A DNA stretch of 64,000 bases, from assembly GCF_024341905.1 (NCBI RefSeq), contig NZ_BQXY01000001.1, forward strand, positions 1,211,013-1,275,012, in the 5' to 3' direction. The stretch is from Clostridium folliculivorans. Its GTDB lineage: Bacteria; Bacillota; Clostridia; Clostridiales; Clostridiaceae. Below are positions 52,836 to 63,340 of this stretch, in pieces. The translations under genes were made by a program, and so were the position numbers. Within the stretch, counting starts at the first letter, position 1; each line of letters opens with the position of its first letter. The notes under the pieces were generated by a model, which did no database searches, was not told where the DNA came from, and saw only the letters and a program-made list of their open reading frames with translations.

Positions 52836-53921
52836 ATGAGCAAGAAATTTACTTGTGTGGATTTATTTTCAGGAGCAGGAGGACTATCTCGTGGTTTTTA
52901 TGATGCAGGATATGACGTTGTATTAGGTGTGGATTTTGATGAGGCAGCATTAAAAACTTTTAAGGAAAACCACGGTAATGCAGAAGCTCTACTTCTAGAT
53001 TTATTTGATCACAGTAATATTGATAAAATAGTTAATTTTCTTGAAGAAAAAGAAGTGAAATTAGATGTGCTTGTGGGCGGACCACCTTGTCAGGGATTTT
53101 CTATAGCTGGACCACGTGATATGAATGATAAAAGAAATTCCTTATATTTAGCAATGGTTAAATTGGCAGATTGTTTAAAACCACAGGCTGTTGTTTTGGA
53201 AAATGTTCCTGGAATGTTACAGACTAATGGTGGAATTGGTGCAAAAAGAATAATTCAGGATTTTAAAAATATTGGATATACTATGGTGCCTCAATTATTA
53301 TACGCACCAGATTATGGAATTCCACAAATTAGAAAAAGGGTATTTTTTGTTGGATTGAAAGATGGAGTTACCGATTTTAAATTTCCAGAAGCATTATTTG
53401 ATAAAAATCATTATGTTACATGCGAAGATGCAATAGGAGATTTACCAGCACTTCAAACAGCAAATGGTGAAATTATTTATGGAGAAGAAATTCAGGATTA
53501 CGCAACTCCTGCATTAACAGAATACCAAAAGAAGATGCGTAAGAATTCCAACAAGGTTCATAATCATATTGGAAGCATACCAATTGAAAAAACAAAGAAA
53601 ATGATTTCATTGGTTCCGGAAGGTAAAAATTATAAGTCATTACCAGAAGAGTATAGCGGTCTATATAAGTATCACGAAGCATTAACAAGATACAATAGTA
53701 AGAAACCGTCATTAACGATTAACACCGGACACAGATCGCATTTTCATTATAAATATAATAGAATTCCTACGGTAAGAGAGAGTGCAAGATTACAAAGCTT
53801 TCCTGATGATTTTATATTCTATGGAAATAAATCGCAACAATATAAACAAGTTGGGAATGCAGTGCCTCCTATGTTAGGGCAAGTACTTGCTACAAAACTA
53901 AAAGAATACTTAAAGGATTGA
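52836..53921 (+). CDS. C5-cytosine DNA methyltransferase M1 of a LlaJI-like system
   Basis: 361 aa with all main motifs: I DLFSGAGGLSRGF (9-21), IV with the catalytic Cys85 in GGPPCQGFS, VI VLENVPGM, VIII QIRKRVFFVG, IX RESARLQSFPDDF and X QVGNAVPPMLG. It methylates cytosine in one strand of an asymmetric site in LlaJI-type systems, where two enzymes are needed. The target-recognition region lies around 190-290. GAGGAATT precedes the ATG, and the second methyltransferase starts 4 bases after the stop. Confidence 0.9.
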   Translation: MSKKFTCVDLFSGAGGLSRGFYDAGYDVVLGVDFDEAALKTFKENHGNAEALLLDLFDHSNIDKIVNFLEEKEVKLDVLVGGPPCQGFSIAGPRDMNDKRNSLYLAMVKLADCLKPQAVVLENVPGMLQTNGGIGAKRIIQDFKNIGYTMVPQLLYAPDYGIPQIRKRVFFVGLKDGVTDFKFPEALFDKNHYVTCEDAIGDLPALQTANGEIIYGEEIQDYATPALTEYQKKMRKNSNKVHNHIGSIPIEKTKKMISLVPEGKNYKSLPEEYSGLYKYHEALTRYNSKKPSLTINTGHRSHFHYKYNRIPTVRESARLQSFPDDFIFYGNKSQQYKQVGNAVPPMLGQVLATKLKEYLKD

Positions 53922-53925
53922 TACA

Positions 53926-55143
53926 ATGAAAAAATTTAAAATGATTGATTTATTTGCAGGATGCGGAGGACTAGAAGATGGTTTTCTACAGAGTGGTAGA
54001 TATGAAGATGTAGCAGCAGTGGAATGGCTAAAACCACAAGTGGATACTTTGATACACCGACTGGAAACAAGATGGCATATATCAGATGCATCAGAAAGAG
54101 TAATGCACTTTGACATTCAGAGGGAAGATGAATTGTTCAATGGATGGGAGGATTCTAAATTTGGTCAGGGAAAAGGACTTGATTATTTTGTAAATAAAGA
54201 AGGTGGTATTGATATAATAATTGGTGGACCACCTTGCCAGGCATATTCAGTAGCTGGAAGAGTACGTGATGAAAATGGTATGAAAGATGACTATAGAAAT
54301 TATCTTTTCGAACATTATCTGAAGGTTGTTGACAGGTATAGACCTAAAGTATTTGTTTTTGAAAATGTACCTGGAATATTGAGTGCAGCTCCAGATGGTA
54401 CGCCTATAACAGATCTTATAAGAAAAGGTTTTGATGAAATAGGATATGAAATCGCTGAAGATATCAGAATTGCAAAAGTGAATGCAAGCGATTATGGAGT
54501 TCCACAAAATCGTGAACGTATGATAATTGTAGGTGTTGACCGAAGAAAATATGAAAATGTACAAGAGAGATTGAAAAAATTCTATTCTGAAATACTTCCA
54601 AAATACAAAAGCAAAAAAAAATATACGGTTAGAGAAGCTATAGGAGACTTACCAAAATGTATTCCGTTTTTTGATGAAGAAAGCCATAAGAAACGTAAAT
54701 CGCATTCAGAACCTACTACAAAAATTACATGGCATCAACCTAGATATCATAATTTACGAGATATGGATACATTCAGGATATTAGCTGAAGATATTGAAAC
54801 AGGTCGAAGAGAATATGATAGTAAGAAAATTAGTGAATTATATGAAAAAAAAATCGGTTCAAAATCACCCATACATAGATATCATGTTTTAGAACCTGAC
54901 TTACCGAGTACAACTATAATTGCACATCTATATAAGGATGGAAACAGATTTATTCATTATGACTCAACTCAATGCAGATCAATAACAGTAAGAGAAGCAG
55001 CCCGATTACAATCATTTGATGATGATTTTGAGTTTGTAAGTTCAAGAGGAAATGCATACCAGATGATTGGAAACGCTGTACCTCCAAGATTGGCAAAAAA
55101 TGTGGCTTTAGCAGTTAGTGAACTTATTGACCAATATTTATAA
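53926..55143 (+). CDS. C5-cytosine DNA methyltransferase M2 of a LlaJI-like system
   Basis: 405 aa. Motif I is DLFAGCGGLEDGF, catalytic Cys104 is in IIGGPPCQAYSVAGR, motif VI is FENVPGI, motif VIII is PQNRERMIIVG, IX is REAARLQSFDDDF and X is MIGNAVPPRL. It differs from M1 throughout, so it is not a recent duplicate; the pair should methylate opposite strands of one asymmetric sequence. GATTGATACA and a weak AAGGA precede the ATG. It is part of the four-gene operon. Confidence 0.9.
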   Translation: MKKFKMIDLFAGCGGLEDGFLQSGRYEDVAAVEWLKPQVDTLIHRLETRWHISDASERVMHFDIQREDELFNGWEDSKFGQGKGLDYFVNKEGGIDIIIGGPPCQAYSVAGRVRDENGMKDDYRNYLFEHYLKVVDRYRPKVFVFENVPGILSAAPDGTPITDLIRKGFDEIGYEIAEDIRIAKVNASDYGVPQNRERMIIVGVDRRKYENVQERLKKFYSEILPKYKSKKKYTVREAIGDLPKCIPFFDEESHKKRKSHSEPTTKITWHQPRYHNLRDMDTFRILAEDIETGRREYDSKKISELYEKKIGSKSPIHRYHVLEPDLPSTTIIAHLYKDGNRFIHYDSTQCRSITVREAARLQSFDDDFEFVSSRGNAYQMIGNAVPPRLAKNVALAVSELIDQYL

Positions 55144-55154
55144 GGTGGGATTTT

Positions 55155-57803
55155 ATGAACAGTAAATCTAATGCATTAGTAAATGAATTAACAGATGCGT
55201 TATTTGAGAGAAAGTCTATTTTATTATCTGGAAGTAGTGGTGTTGGAAAAACATATATTGCCAAACAAATAACGAATCTATTGCAAAACAGTAAATATAA
55301 TTTATTTGATCCCAGCATAGAATCAGAAGTGGAAAGCTGTGTTATTTCTTGCCATAATAGCGTGACATATGAAGATGTTGTTGGAGGGATTGAAGTATCT
55401 ACAGATAATGGAAAGTTAGCATTTGAATATAAAGATAAAATTTTGTTAGAAACGATAAGAGCAGCGAGTGAGGACTATCGCAACAAAAGAGAAATCAGAC
55501 ATATCGTTATATTTGATGATGTTCAGAGAAATGATATGTCAAATTTATTGGGAGAAACAATTAATGCTATTGGTGCAGAAAGTAATGTGAAAAAACTAAT
55601 CCTGAATTATAATTCAAACATTGAAGTCACACCAAATTTGTATATCATATGCACTTACAATGGAACGGAAGTAGGAGCAATCACCATAAATAAAGGTTTA
55701 TTAGCAAAATTCTATACCAGAGAGATATTATCAGATATAAGTTATATTACAGAGGATTGTGATAATGATATTGTGATTTGGTATGATAAAATTCATACTT
55801 TGATTTATAATTACCTTGATATGCAGTACAGAGTCAGTACATATGATCAAAACAGATACATGTTAGGACATGGATACTTTGCTAGTGATAATATCTATAT
55901 AAGTTTGAAACATCAGATTATTCCATTACTGAAACAATATGTTGCGGAAGGGATATTAGATAAAAAAGTAGAAAATGAAATTAAACTTTTGGAAGATGCA
56001 TGTGATGAATCTATAGAGAAGACTGATATAGTTGAAGAAGAAATTTTAATTACAGATTATGATGTGAAAGACGTAAAACGTGTTCAAGTTGAAAAACGAG
56101 GTTCCAGATACATTCCTACATTGCCAATGAATCAGTTGTTAGGAAGACTAATCGAGCAAAAATTACTCCCACAAGAAAAAATCGTAAACAAAATTCTTTT
56201 AAATAGACAGTTCTGTTATAAGGATCAGGAATCAGGTGGAATAACTTATCAAGCTGCTTTCGTAGCAAATGAAGATGCATATAATCATATAGGTAGAATG
56301 GATGGCAAACGACATAGAAAATTCTATAGAGGTGGAACTGTTGAAATTAGAAAACAAAAATATTATTTATGGGGTGAATATCTGGTTAAGGATTATACCA
56401 TTGGGCTTGATTATGAAAAGTTTCCAACGATAGCTTTTGGAACTACAATAGGAATGAATACATTGTTTATTGGTGTTTTGAAAAATTATTATGATTCTCT
56501 GATTGGTCTTTACGAAGATTATTTATTGTCTAATCCACAAGATATAAATAGGCAAAAAATATGTGAATATTTAAAAAAAGAGTGGAATGATTTTATACTT
56601 GCTAATAAAGAAATTTACCCAAATATTAAGAAGAATAACCCAGAAGCAGAAAGTAATGAAGTATTAGAAAAGTCTAATATAAAACTACACGAAATGATAA
56701 ATGAATTACAAATTTTGTGGAAAAATGTTGGAGATAAGTTGGTTCTTGACGATGGTACAGAGATAAACATTGAAGGGGTTGGAAAGATAATGGGAAAAAA
56801 ACAGTATAAAGAATATCGTGATGTAATGGAAGAATTAGAAATTAAACAGATGATTTTGCAAGGACCTCCAGGAACATCAAAAACGTATTCGGCTAAAGAA
56901 TTTTTGAAGTATGTAGCTGATGATTGTACAGATAAAGAACTTGCAGATATGCAGATAGTAGATTATTCATCAGATGACAAGTATTGTGCTAAATTATTAG
57001 AAGATAAAGGAATTCCTAAAATTGCATGGGATATAGTGCAATTTCATCCGTCGTATGGTTATGAGGATTTTATTAGAGGAATCAAAGTGTCGACCGAAGA
57101 AGGCACAGATAGAATAGTGTATCAGACTGTAAATAAAGTTTTGGGAAATATTGCGAATCTCGCAAAAAAACATGAAAAAACTACAAAGTTCTATTTGATT
57201 ATAGATGAAATAAACAGAGCAAATTTAGCAACGGTATTTGGAGAGTTGATATATGGTCTCGAGTATAGAACAGAGAAGATTGCTACTCCGTATGAAGTGA
57301 ATAAAGATAGTAGAATTAGTTTGCCAGATAACTTATATATCATAGGAACAATGAATACTGCAGATAAATCTATCGGTAGCATAGACTATGCGATTAGAAG
57401 AAGATTCCTGTTTTTCGAACAATTACCTGACAAGGCCATAATTGCTGATTATAAAAAAGAGAATGGAGCAGCTCAAATTGCTTTAAATGAAAAAGCGAGC
57501 AAATTATTTGATCAGGTTAAAAATGTTTTTGACGAAGATTATTTGAATCCTGAATATCGTAAAGAAGATGTTCAGATAGGACATACTTACTTTTTAGTTG
57601 ATGACATAAATAAATTACAAATGCGTTTTGAATACCAAATAATACCTATTTTAAAAGAATACTATAAAGATGGAATTATATCATTTGATGTTGAGTTAAG
57701 TTACACAGGATTTGAAGGCTTTTTAAACTGCATTAAAGGTAAAATTAATTTGTCATCAGAAAAAGAAAAAGTAGACAAGATATTTGAAGAACTGATTTCC
57801 TAA
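55155..57803 (+). CDS. McrB-like motor with two AAA domains (R1 of LlaJI-like system)
   Basis: 882 aa. First AAA unit: Walker A LLSGSSGVGKTY (~17-28), Walker B VIFDDVQRNDM (~118), sensor-like TPNLYIICTYNG. The middle (~300-540) is unassigned and may read DNA. Second AAA unit: Walker A LQGPPGTSKTY (~567), Walker B with the McrB hallmark LIIDEINRAN (~680), and GTMNTADKSIGSIDYAIRRRF. The C-terminal unit is a standard GTP/ATP-dependent McrB motor; the N-terminal one is divergent and lacks the R-R-R-F finger. It should power translocation for the McrC nuclease encoded next. Confidence 0.85.
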   Translation: MNSKSNALVNELTDALFERKSILLSGSSGVGKTYIAKQITNLLQNSKYNLFDPSIESEVESCVISCHNSVTYEDVVGGIEVSTDNGKLAFEYKDKILLETIRAASEDYRNKREIRHIVIFDDVQRNDMSNLLGETINAIGAESNVKKLILNYNSNIEVTPNLYIICTYNGTEVGAITINKGLLAKFYTREILSDISYITEDCDNDIVIWYDKIHTLIYNYLDMQYRVSTYDQNRYMLGHGYFASDNIYISLKHQIIPLLKQYVAEGILDKKVENEIKLLEDACDESIEKTDIVEEEILITDYDVKDVKRVQVEKRGSRYIPTLPMNQLLGRLIEQKLLPQEKIVNKILLNRQFCYKDQESGGITYQAAFVANEDAYNHIGRMDGKRHRKFYRGGTVEIRKQKYYLWGEYLVKDYTIGLDYEKFPTIAFGTTIGMNTLFIGVLKNYYDSLIGLYEDYLLSNPQDINRQKICEYLKKEWNDFILANKEIYPNIKKNNPEAESNEVLEKSNIKLHEMINELQILWKNVGDKLVLDDGTEINIEGVGKIMGKKQYKEYRDVMEELEIKQMILQGPPGTSKTYSAKEFLKYVADDCTDKELADMQIVDYSSDDKYCAKLLEDKGIPKIAWDIVQFHPSYGYEDFIRGIKVSTEEGTDRIVYQTVNKVLGNIANLAKKHEKTTKFYLIIDEINRANLATVFGELIYGLEYRTEKIATPYEVNKDSRISLPDNLYIIGTMNTADKSIGSIDYAIRRRFLFFEQLPDKAIIADYKKENGAAQIALNEKASKLFDQVKNVFDEDYLNPEYRKEDVQIGHTYFLVDDINKLQMRFEYQIIPILKEYYKDGIISFDVELSYTGFEGFLNCIKGKINLSSEKEKVDKIFEELIS

Positions 57804-57820
57804 TAAGGGTGGAATGAAAA

Positions 57821-59275
57821 ATGTATGGATGGCAAGAAGCGCGTGATGGTAAAAGAATGTATCTGGTTAAAGATAATTCTGAAATGGCTGGGTTCGGAGA
57901 ATACATTCAGGAAAAAGACAGAGAAAGTTTATTTAAAGGAAATGAAGACTCGAAGCGAAACCTGGGTGTACATTTTTTTCAGCGAAAGCTATATTCATCT
58001 AATTATGTTGGTATATGTAGAATTAAAGATATTAACAATGATGATTTATATGATGTCGAAGGAAATGAACTTATTCTAAAGGTCGTTCCAAGATTTAATG
58101 TAGGCATTGTAGAATTACTAAATTACATACGAGAAGATGATGAGTTTGATCGATATCTAGCGCCTCAAACAACAAGTAATTCCCAGAAGGATAAGGAAAT
58201 AGAAGCTGTTGATAAAAATGAAATTTTTTATTTCTTTGAAAATGAAAAGCTACTAAAAGTAGAAGATGGTATTTCAAAAGAAAATAGCATTATAACAGTA
58301 ACTGTATTTTTGTCTTTATTAAAGTCATTATGTAAGAAGCCACTAATGGGTAGGATGATAAAAGATGAGGCTAATCTAACAGGTAAGGTTAAGGGGAAAA
58401 TTGTTATTGAAAAAAATATCAGAAGTAATACCATGCGTGGACGAAATGATAGATTCTATTGCAGATATTTACAATATACAGATAACATTTTGGAGAATCA
58501 GGTTTTAAAAGCAGCGTTGAAAAAATCAAAAAAATATATTCTTGATTGTTTTGGAGTGAAAGGAAGGTCTGACAATAATTATGCAAGTATGATTTCATAT
58601 TGTTCAAAAATGTTCAGGGGAGTAGATGATATTAAGTGTTCACCTTCAGATTGCAAAGAATTAAGATTTACTGGATGCTATACATATTATAAACCAGTAA
58701 TTACGTTAGCACAGATGATCTTGAAAGATATTTCTATTGAGTCAAATGGAGAGGTAACTACATCAGGATACATTGTACCGTATGCAATTTCTATGGAAAA
58801 GTTGTTTGAAGTATATGTAAGAGCATATTTGAAAAAGAATGGTGTCAAGTCGTATAAAGAGAAAGCAATAGAAGGAATTCAGATTGAAAAATTTGATTCA
58901 AAAACAGATGTGCTTGTTGAGGAATCTGATTTGAGTAATCCAGGTAAATATATAAACGGACCAATAAAGCCAGATATTATTTTAACAGATATATCGACTG
59001 AAAAGACAGCTGTATTTGATGTTAAATACAAAAACTATAAAAAAGGTGATTCAAGAAATGACAGATTACAATTACTGGCTTATAGCATGATGATGAATGC
59101 AGACAATGTGGGATTGATTTTACCAACATTAGATGAGGAGGTTCCGGTGATTTTTGATGCTCGCAAGATTAACTCATCTGAGAAGCGATTAGTTAAATAC
59201 CATCAGCTTTTACTTAATATGAAAAAAGCAGATAATACAGTTGCTGAGTATATTAAAAATAATTCATTTACGTGA
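57821..59275 (+). CDS. McrC-like PD-(D/E)XK restriction nuclease (R2 of LlaJI-like system)
   Basis: 484 aa. The N-terminal part matches the McrC/LlaJI adaptor (KVVPRFNVGIVELLNYI, MGRMIKDEANLTGKVKGKIV). The nuclease core is near the C-terminus: GPIKPDIILTDIS gives the first Asp, AVFDVKYKNYKKGD the D-x-K pair, and RLQLLAYSMMM the glutamine. It would cut DNA when loaded by the R1 motor. It is the last gene of the operon, 17 bases after R1. A short AT-rich region without an evident terminator follows. Confidence 0.85.
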   Translation: MYGWQEARDGKRMYLVKDNSEMAGFGEYIQEKDRESLFKGNEDSKRNLGVHFFQRKLYSSNYVGICRIKDINNDDLYDVEGNELILKVVPRFNVGIVELLNYIREDDEFDRYLAPQTTSNSQKDKEIEAVDKNEIFYFFENEKLLKVEDGISKENSIITVTVFLSLLKSLCKKPLMGRMIKDEANLTGKVKGKIVIEKNIRSNTMRGRNDRFYCRYLQYTDNILENQVLKAALKKSKKYILDCFGVKGRSDNNYASMISYCSKMFRGVDDIKCSPSDCKELRFTGCYTYYKPVITLAQMILKDISIESNGEVTTSGYIVPYAISMEKLFEVYVRAYLKKNGVKSYKEKAIEGIQIEKFDSKTDVLVEESDLSNPGKYINGPIKPDIILTDISTEKTAVFDVKYKNYKKGDSRNDRLQLLAYSMMMNADNVGLILPTLDEEVPVIFDARKINSSEKRLVKYHQLLLNMKKADNTVAEYIKNNSFT

Positions 59276-59502
59276 TGTTAGCAAGGAATTAGCTTCCAGT
59301 CACCTCCTAATTTCTTAAAGGTGATTCTAATTTTGGACAACCTTTTGTTTTATGGAAAATTACTTATATTAAGGATGTGAATGTATTTTCATATAATAGC
59401 AAATAAAACACCCTATTGTTATAGCGTATTCATAGTAGCATACATGCAATAATTAATTAGGTATATATTTAGTTGTTCGTATATTAGTAGGAGGTAAAAT
59501 GT

Positions 59503-59853
59503 ATGAATCCAAATAAGTTTGGTAAGTTCATAGTAGAAAAGCCAAAATAAAAAGAAATAAGTTTGAGAAGAACGGCAGAGTTAGTATAACTTTCACCAGC
59601 TTATTGGAGTGATATTCAAAAAGGAAGAAGGAATCCTCTCAATATTAATAAACTTGAAGAAATAGGTTTATCATATGAAGATACAGATAGGATGATAGAT
59701 ATTGCATCGGAAGATAGAGATGAAATACCAATGGACTTGCCTGAATATATAAAAGAAAGTTACCTTGCTAGGGCAGCTCTTAGGAGATCACGTAAGATGG
59801 AGGAGATTGAAAGAAAAAGTGAAGTTATTAGCAAGCTCAACAAGTCTTGCTAG
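59503..59853 (+). pseudogene. XRE-family regulator with two internal stops
   Basis: AGGAGGTAAAATGT precedes an ATG, and one frame reads MNPNKFGKFIVEKPK-stop-KEISLRRTAELV-stop-LSPAYWSDIQKGRRNPLNIN, then LSYEDTDRMIDIASEDRDEI and ESYLARAALRRSRKMEEIE. The helix-turn-helix and tail are those of Cro/C1 regulators usually paired with an ImmA/IrrE protease or toxin gene, which is absent. Two TAA codons in the helix-turn-helix make it inactive. Confidence 0.75.
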
Positions 59854-60186
59854 TAACTTAGAGGTGTAGATTCTTTCATATTTGTATTAGAAGTATGGAT
59901 TTGCAAACATTAATATTATTGAAAAGTAATTAGGTTTATAACTAAAAAGATATGTCAATACTCTTAAATGGTGGTGTTGACATGTCTTTTTAGGTTACAT
60001 GGAAACTACATATATTATGATTTTTAATTGGCTTTATAATTTGTGTGATTCATCAAAAATACATTTGTGATTTATTTTCAAATCTATTATTAGAAAGTAA
60101 TGTAAGCGTAAAAAATTAAGTACCTAGATAACATGTCCTCCCATTGATAAAATCAAGGAAAAAGATTATCAATGAGAGGACACCTA

Positions 60187-60425
60187 TGTCTAGAAAATGA
60201 CCTTACTAAAAGTCAATTTTATTATCATAAAAAGAGATTAGAAAAAGCCAATTCTAAATAACTACATTTCATGAAGTTGCATTAAAAACTGAGAAAGTTA
60301 ATATAGAGCAAGAGCCAAAAGTTTCAAAAGAAATAAAAATTACTATCGGGAATGCTAATATAGTTATTCCTGCTAGTGAAACTGCTTTAATATATTCAAT
60401 AGTCAACGAATTAGCTGAAAAATGT
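60187..60425 (+). pseudogene. IS66 TnpA remnant
   Basis: An ATG frame (MSRK) stops at once. Pieces in different frames read NLTKSQFYYHKKRLEKANSK and later KITIGNANIVIPASETALIY, SIVNELAEKC, matching a TnpA broken by stops and frameshifts. The last part overlaps the start of tnpB, as in intact IS66. Confidence 0.6.
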
Positions 60426-60736
60426 TAAATATAGATAAAGTAGAAAAAGTCTATCTTGCCTGCGGCTACACGGATTTAAGAAAAAGTGTTGATGGATTGG
60501 TTATGATAGTTAAGAATCAATTTAAGCTGGATCCTTTTGATAAAGCATTGTTTGTCTTTTGCAATAAGCAGATGGATAAATTAAAGATTCTTCACTTTGA
60601 TGAGGGATTTTGGCTATATTATCATCGTTTAGAAGCGAATCGCTTCAAATGGCCTGCAACAGCAGAAGAAGCATTAAAAGTAAATATAGACGAATTACGA
60701 TGGCTTTTGAAAGGATATGAAGTAAGAACAAAATAA
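60422..60736 (+). CDS. tnpB: IS66 accessory protein TnpB
   Basis: 104 aa with the Orf2/TnpB signature: KVYLACGYTDLRKSVDGLVM, FVFCNKQMDKLKILHFDEGF and RFKWPATAEEAL. It is complete. It is required for transposition together with TnpA and TnpC, both broken here, so it is probably non-functional in place. Confidence 0.9.
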   Translation: MLNIDKVEKVYLACGYTDLRKSVDGLVMIVKNQFKLDPFDKALFVFCNKQMDKLKILHFDEGFWLYYHRLEANRFKWPATAEEALKVNIDELRWLLKGYEVRTK

Positions 60737-60861
60737 AGTTCAAGCCTATAAAACAAAGCAATTATTATTAAATCACATCGTGACAAACCCTTGGGAAACC
60801 TTTATTTTCAAGGGTTTTCGTGGTATAATTAATATATAAAATACATGCTAAAGAGGTAATT

Positions 60862-62503
60862 ATGAATCACGAAATTTTGACAAATGAACTTGATGAAACT
60901 ACAAAATCATTAATTGAACAAGTTGAAAAGATGGAAAATGAAATTAATGAAAAAGATAAAGAATTAAGCTCAAAAGATGAAGAAATACGAAAACTAAAAA
61001 ATGAGCTAGAATTCCTAAATGGTGTTATATCAAATAAAAACAGAAAAATATTTGGAGTATCTAGCGAACAACTAGATACAAACCAACTATCTCTTTTTAA
61101 CGAAGCTGAAAAATTTAGTGATTCAAAAATGAACGAACCTACTTTAGAAGAAGTAACACATAAAAGAGCTAAGAAAAATACCTATACAGGCAAGAAAGAT
61201 AATTTAACAAACTTAGAAAGAGTTATTATAGAGCATAAACTTGACGGAGATGATCTTAGATGTAAGGAATGTGGAGAACTATTAGTTGAAATAGGTGTGA
61301 AATCAAGAAAAGAAATAATTAAATATGTTCCAGCTAAACTTATAGTAGAAGAACACGTAATTTACAGCTACGCTTGTAAAGCATGCGAAAAAGAAACCGG
61401 TGAAAGCAACATAGTTGCAGCACTAGCTCCACAAACTATATTTTATAATAGTATGGCTTCTAATGAGTTAATTGCTCATACTCTTATACTTAAATATCAG
61501 CATGCTATGCCGTTATATAGACAAGAAAGTTACTTTGATATGATGGGGGCTACTCTTCAAGGCAAACTCTTTGTAACTGGACTATGTCCGCAGCGGAAGC
61601 TCTAGAGCCAATATATAGCCATATGAAAAACGAATTACTTAATAGAAATTATATACACGCAGATGAAACAACTCTAAAAGTAATCAATGACAACTGCAAG
61701 GATTCTAAATCTAAAAAATACATGTGGATATATATGAGTAATACTGATTCAAAGACTGTAATTTTGTATGATTATCAGAGCACTAGAGCTAGCTCTTGTC
61801 CTAAGAATTTCTTGGAGAATTTAGTGGATTCCTTCAAACTGATGGATATAATGGATATAACTCCGTTAGCAACGCTACGCGGATATATTGCTTAGCGCAC
61901 ATAAGAAGATATTTTCATAATATAATAGTTGATTTGGATGAAGATGCCTTAAAAAATTCTAGAGCAATATTAGGATTTAATTATTGCGAGCAAATTTATA
62001 AACTTGAAAAAGAACTTAGAGAAGTTTATTCAAGTGATGAAAATTATTATGATATCAAATTTAAGTTGAGATCTGAAAATCTAGATAAAATTCTAGATAA
62101 CTTTATTGAATATGTTGAAAGAGAAATTAAAGACGCTCTTCCAAGAAGTCCGTTAGGTAAGGCGCTTGATTATGCTAAAAAGCACTTGCAAGGATTAAAA
62201 AATGTGTTATTAGATGGTTCTTTGGAAGTTGACAATAATGCTGCTGAAAGAGCAATTAAGCCTTTCGTTATAGGTCGTAAAAACTTCCTTTTTGCAAATA
62301 CTGCTAAAGGTGCCACTTATAGTGCTAATATTTATAGCATTGTTGAAACTGCCAAAGCTAATAAACTAGTTGTGGAGAGATATTTAGTTTATTTATTTGA
62401 TAATCTATCAAAGATAAATGTATCCGATAGCGAAAGCTTAGAAGCTCTTATGCCTTGGTCAGAAAAGGTTGCTGAAAATATAAAAATTAAAGATAGGAAA
62501 TAA
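60862..62503 (+). pseudogene. IS66 transposase TnpC, frameshifted
   Basis: Three consecutive frames make up one TnpC: 60862-61605 (coiled coil, then zinc-binding RCKECGELL and CKACEK), 61584-61895 (NRNYIHADETTLKVI, the first catalytic Asp region) and 61934-62503 (LLDGSLEVDNNAAERAIKPF with the Asn-Asn-x-x-E motif, then FVIGRKNFLFANTAKGA). At least two frameshifts, near 61590 and 61890, inactivate it. Confidence 0.85.
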
Positions 62504-62706
62504 ATCAATCCCAGTGAAGCTTAATAAATTGCCTTACTGGGATATTTTAATGCTATTTTTGAAATTGTTAAAGGTGCTAAAGTTTTGACAATTACATTAT
62601 ATTTAAGTAATAGCAGGCTTTCTTTTTACGCTTACATTATATTTTTGTGTGATATACATATAATTGAAGTCATATATTAAATTATATTAATATTTTGGAG
62701 AAAGTG

Positions 62707-63261
62707 ATGAGCAAATTAGCTATTTATTATAGAGTTAAGCCCGGGGATTGTTATGAAACTCCTAAGTGGGCAGTAGATTGTTTATTAAGGCGAGAAGCAT
62801 TTGAAGGTGTAATACTTGAACCTTGCTGTGGACAAGGTGCTATAAGCAAAGTATTGAAAGATTACGGATATGGTGTAATATCATCAGATATAAGGGATAG
62901 TGAACAAATTGATGGAGAAAAAGGAAAAGATATTTTTAGTATAAATAAAGTTTTTAATAATATTATCACAAACCCACCATATTCTAATATTAATGATGTG
63001 ATAAAACATTTTTCTAGAATTTATAATAAAAAAATGGCGTTATTATTAAGGCTAAGTTTTTTAGAAAGCATGAGTAGATATGAATTTTTCACGTCTTTTC
63101 CGTTAAAAGTAGTATATGTATTTTGTGCTAGAGTAACAATGTATCCAGAGGGGGAAGAAAGACCTAAGAACTCAGGAAGTGTAGCGTATGCATGGTTTGT
63201 ATGGGATAAGGATTATATAGGTAACCCTATGATTCGGTGGATACCAGAAAAAGAAAAGTAG
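62707..63261 (+). CDS. N6-adenine-type DNA methyltransferase, phage/element class
   Basis: 184 aa from ATG 62707 (TTTTGGAGAAAG upstream; the TTG at 62695 overlaps it). The SAM-binding motif I is ILEPCCGQGAISKVL, and motif IV is ITNPPY, the N-P-P-Y of amino-methyltransferases. The YETPKWAVDCLL start is typical of small phage-encoded enzymes. No target-recognition domain is present. It may be an orphan modification enzyme or part of a system with the GIY-YIG gene that follows 79 bases later. Confidence 0.8.
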   Translation: MSKLAIYYRVKPGDCYETPKWAVDCLLRREAFEGVILEPCCGQGAISKVLKDYGYGVISSDIRDSEQIDGEKGKDIFSINKVFNNIITNPPYSNINDVIKHFSRIYNKKMALLLRLSFLESMSRYEFFTSFPLKVVYVFCARVTMYPEGEERPKNSGSVAYAWFVWDKDYIGNPMIRWIPEKEK

Positions 63262-63340
63262 TTTATATTCTTAATCAATAGAATAAAATCCGAAAATTAG
63301 GAAATATTTTAAGTAATATCTAATATTTCGGAGGAATAAA

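Larger units (their letters stand above)
60102..62635 (+). mobile_element. Decayed IS66-family element
   Basis: Both ends carry the IS66 terminal sequence GTAAGCGTAAAAA in inverted orientation. Inside are a broken tnpA, an intact tnpB and a tnpC split by frameshifts. No 8-bp target duplication is seen. A TGTCCTC...GAGGACA dyad near the left end (60135-60181) may be its promoter or regulatory hairpin. Confidence 0.8.

Noticed and set aside
52500-52836. GACGC sites (the LlaJI recognition sequence) in the promoter of the restriction operon as evidence of methylation control
   Set aside because: I found no GACGC or GCGTC in the region, so neither the specificity nor the autoregulation of LlaJI can be assumed here.
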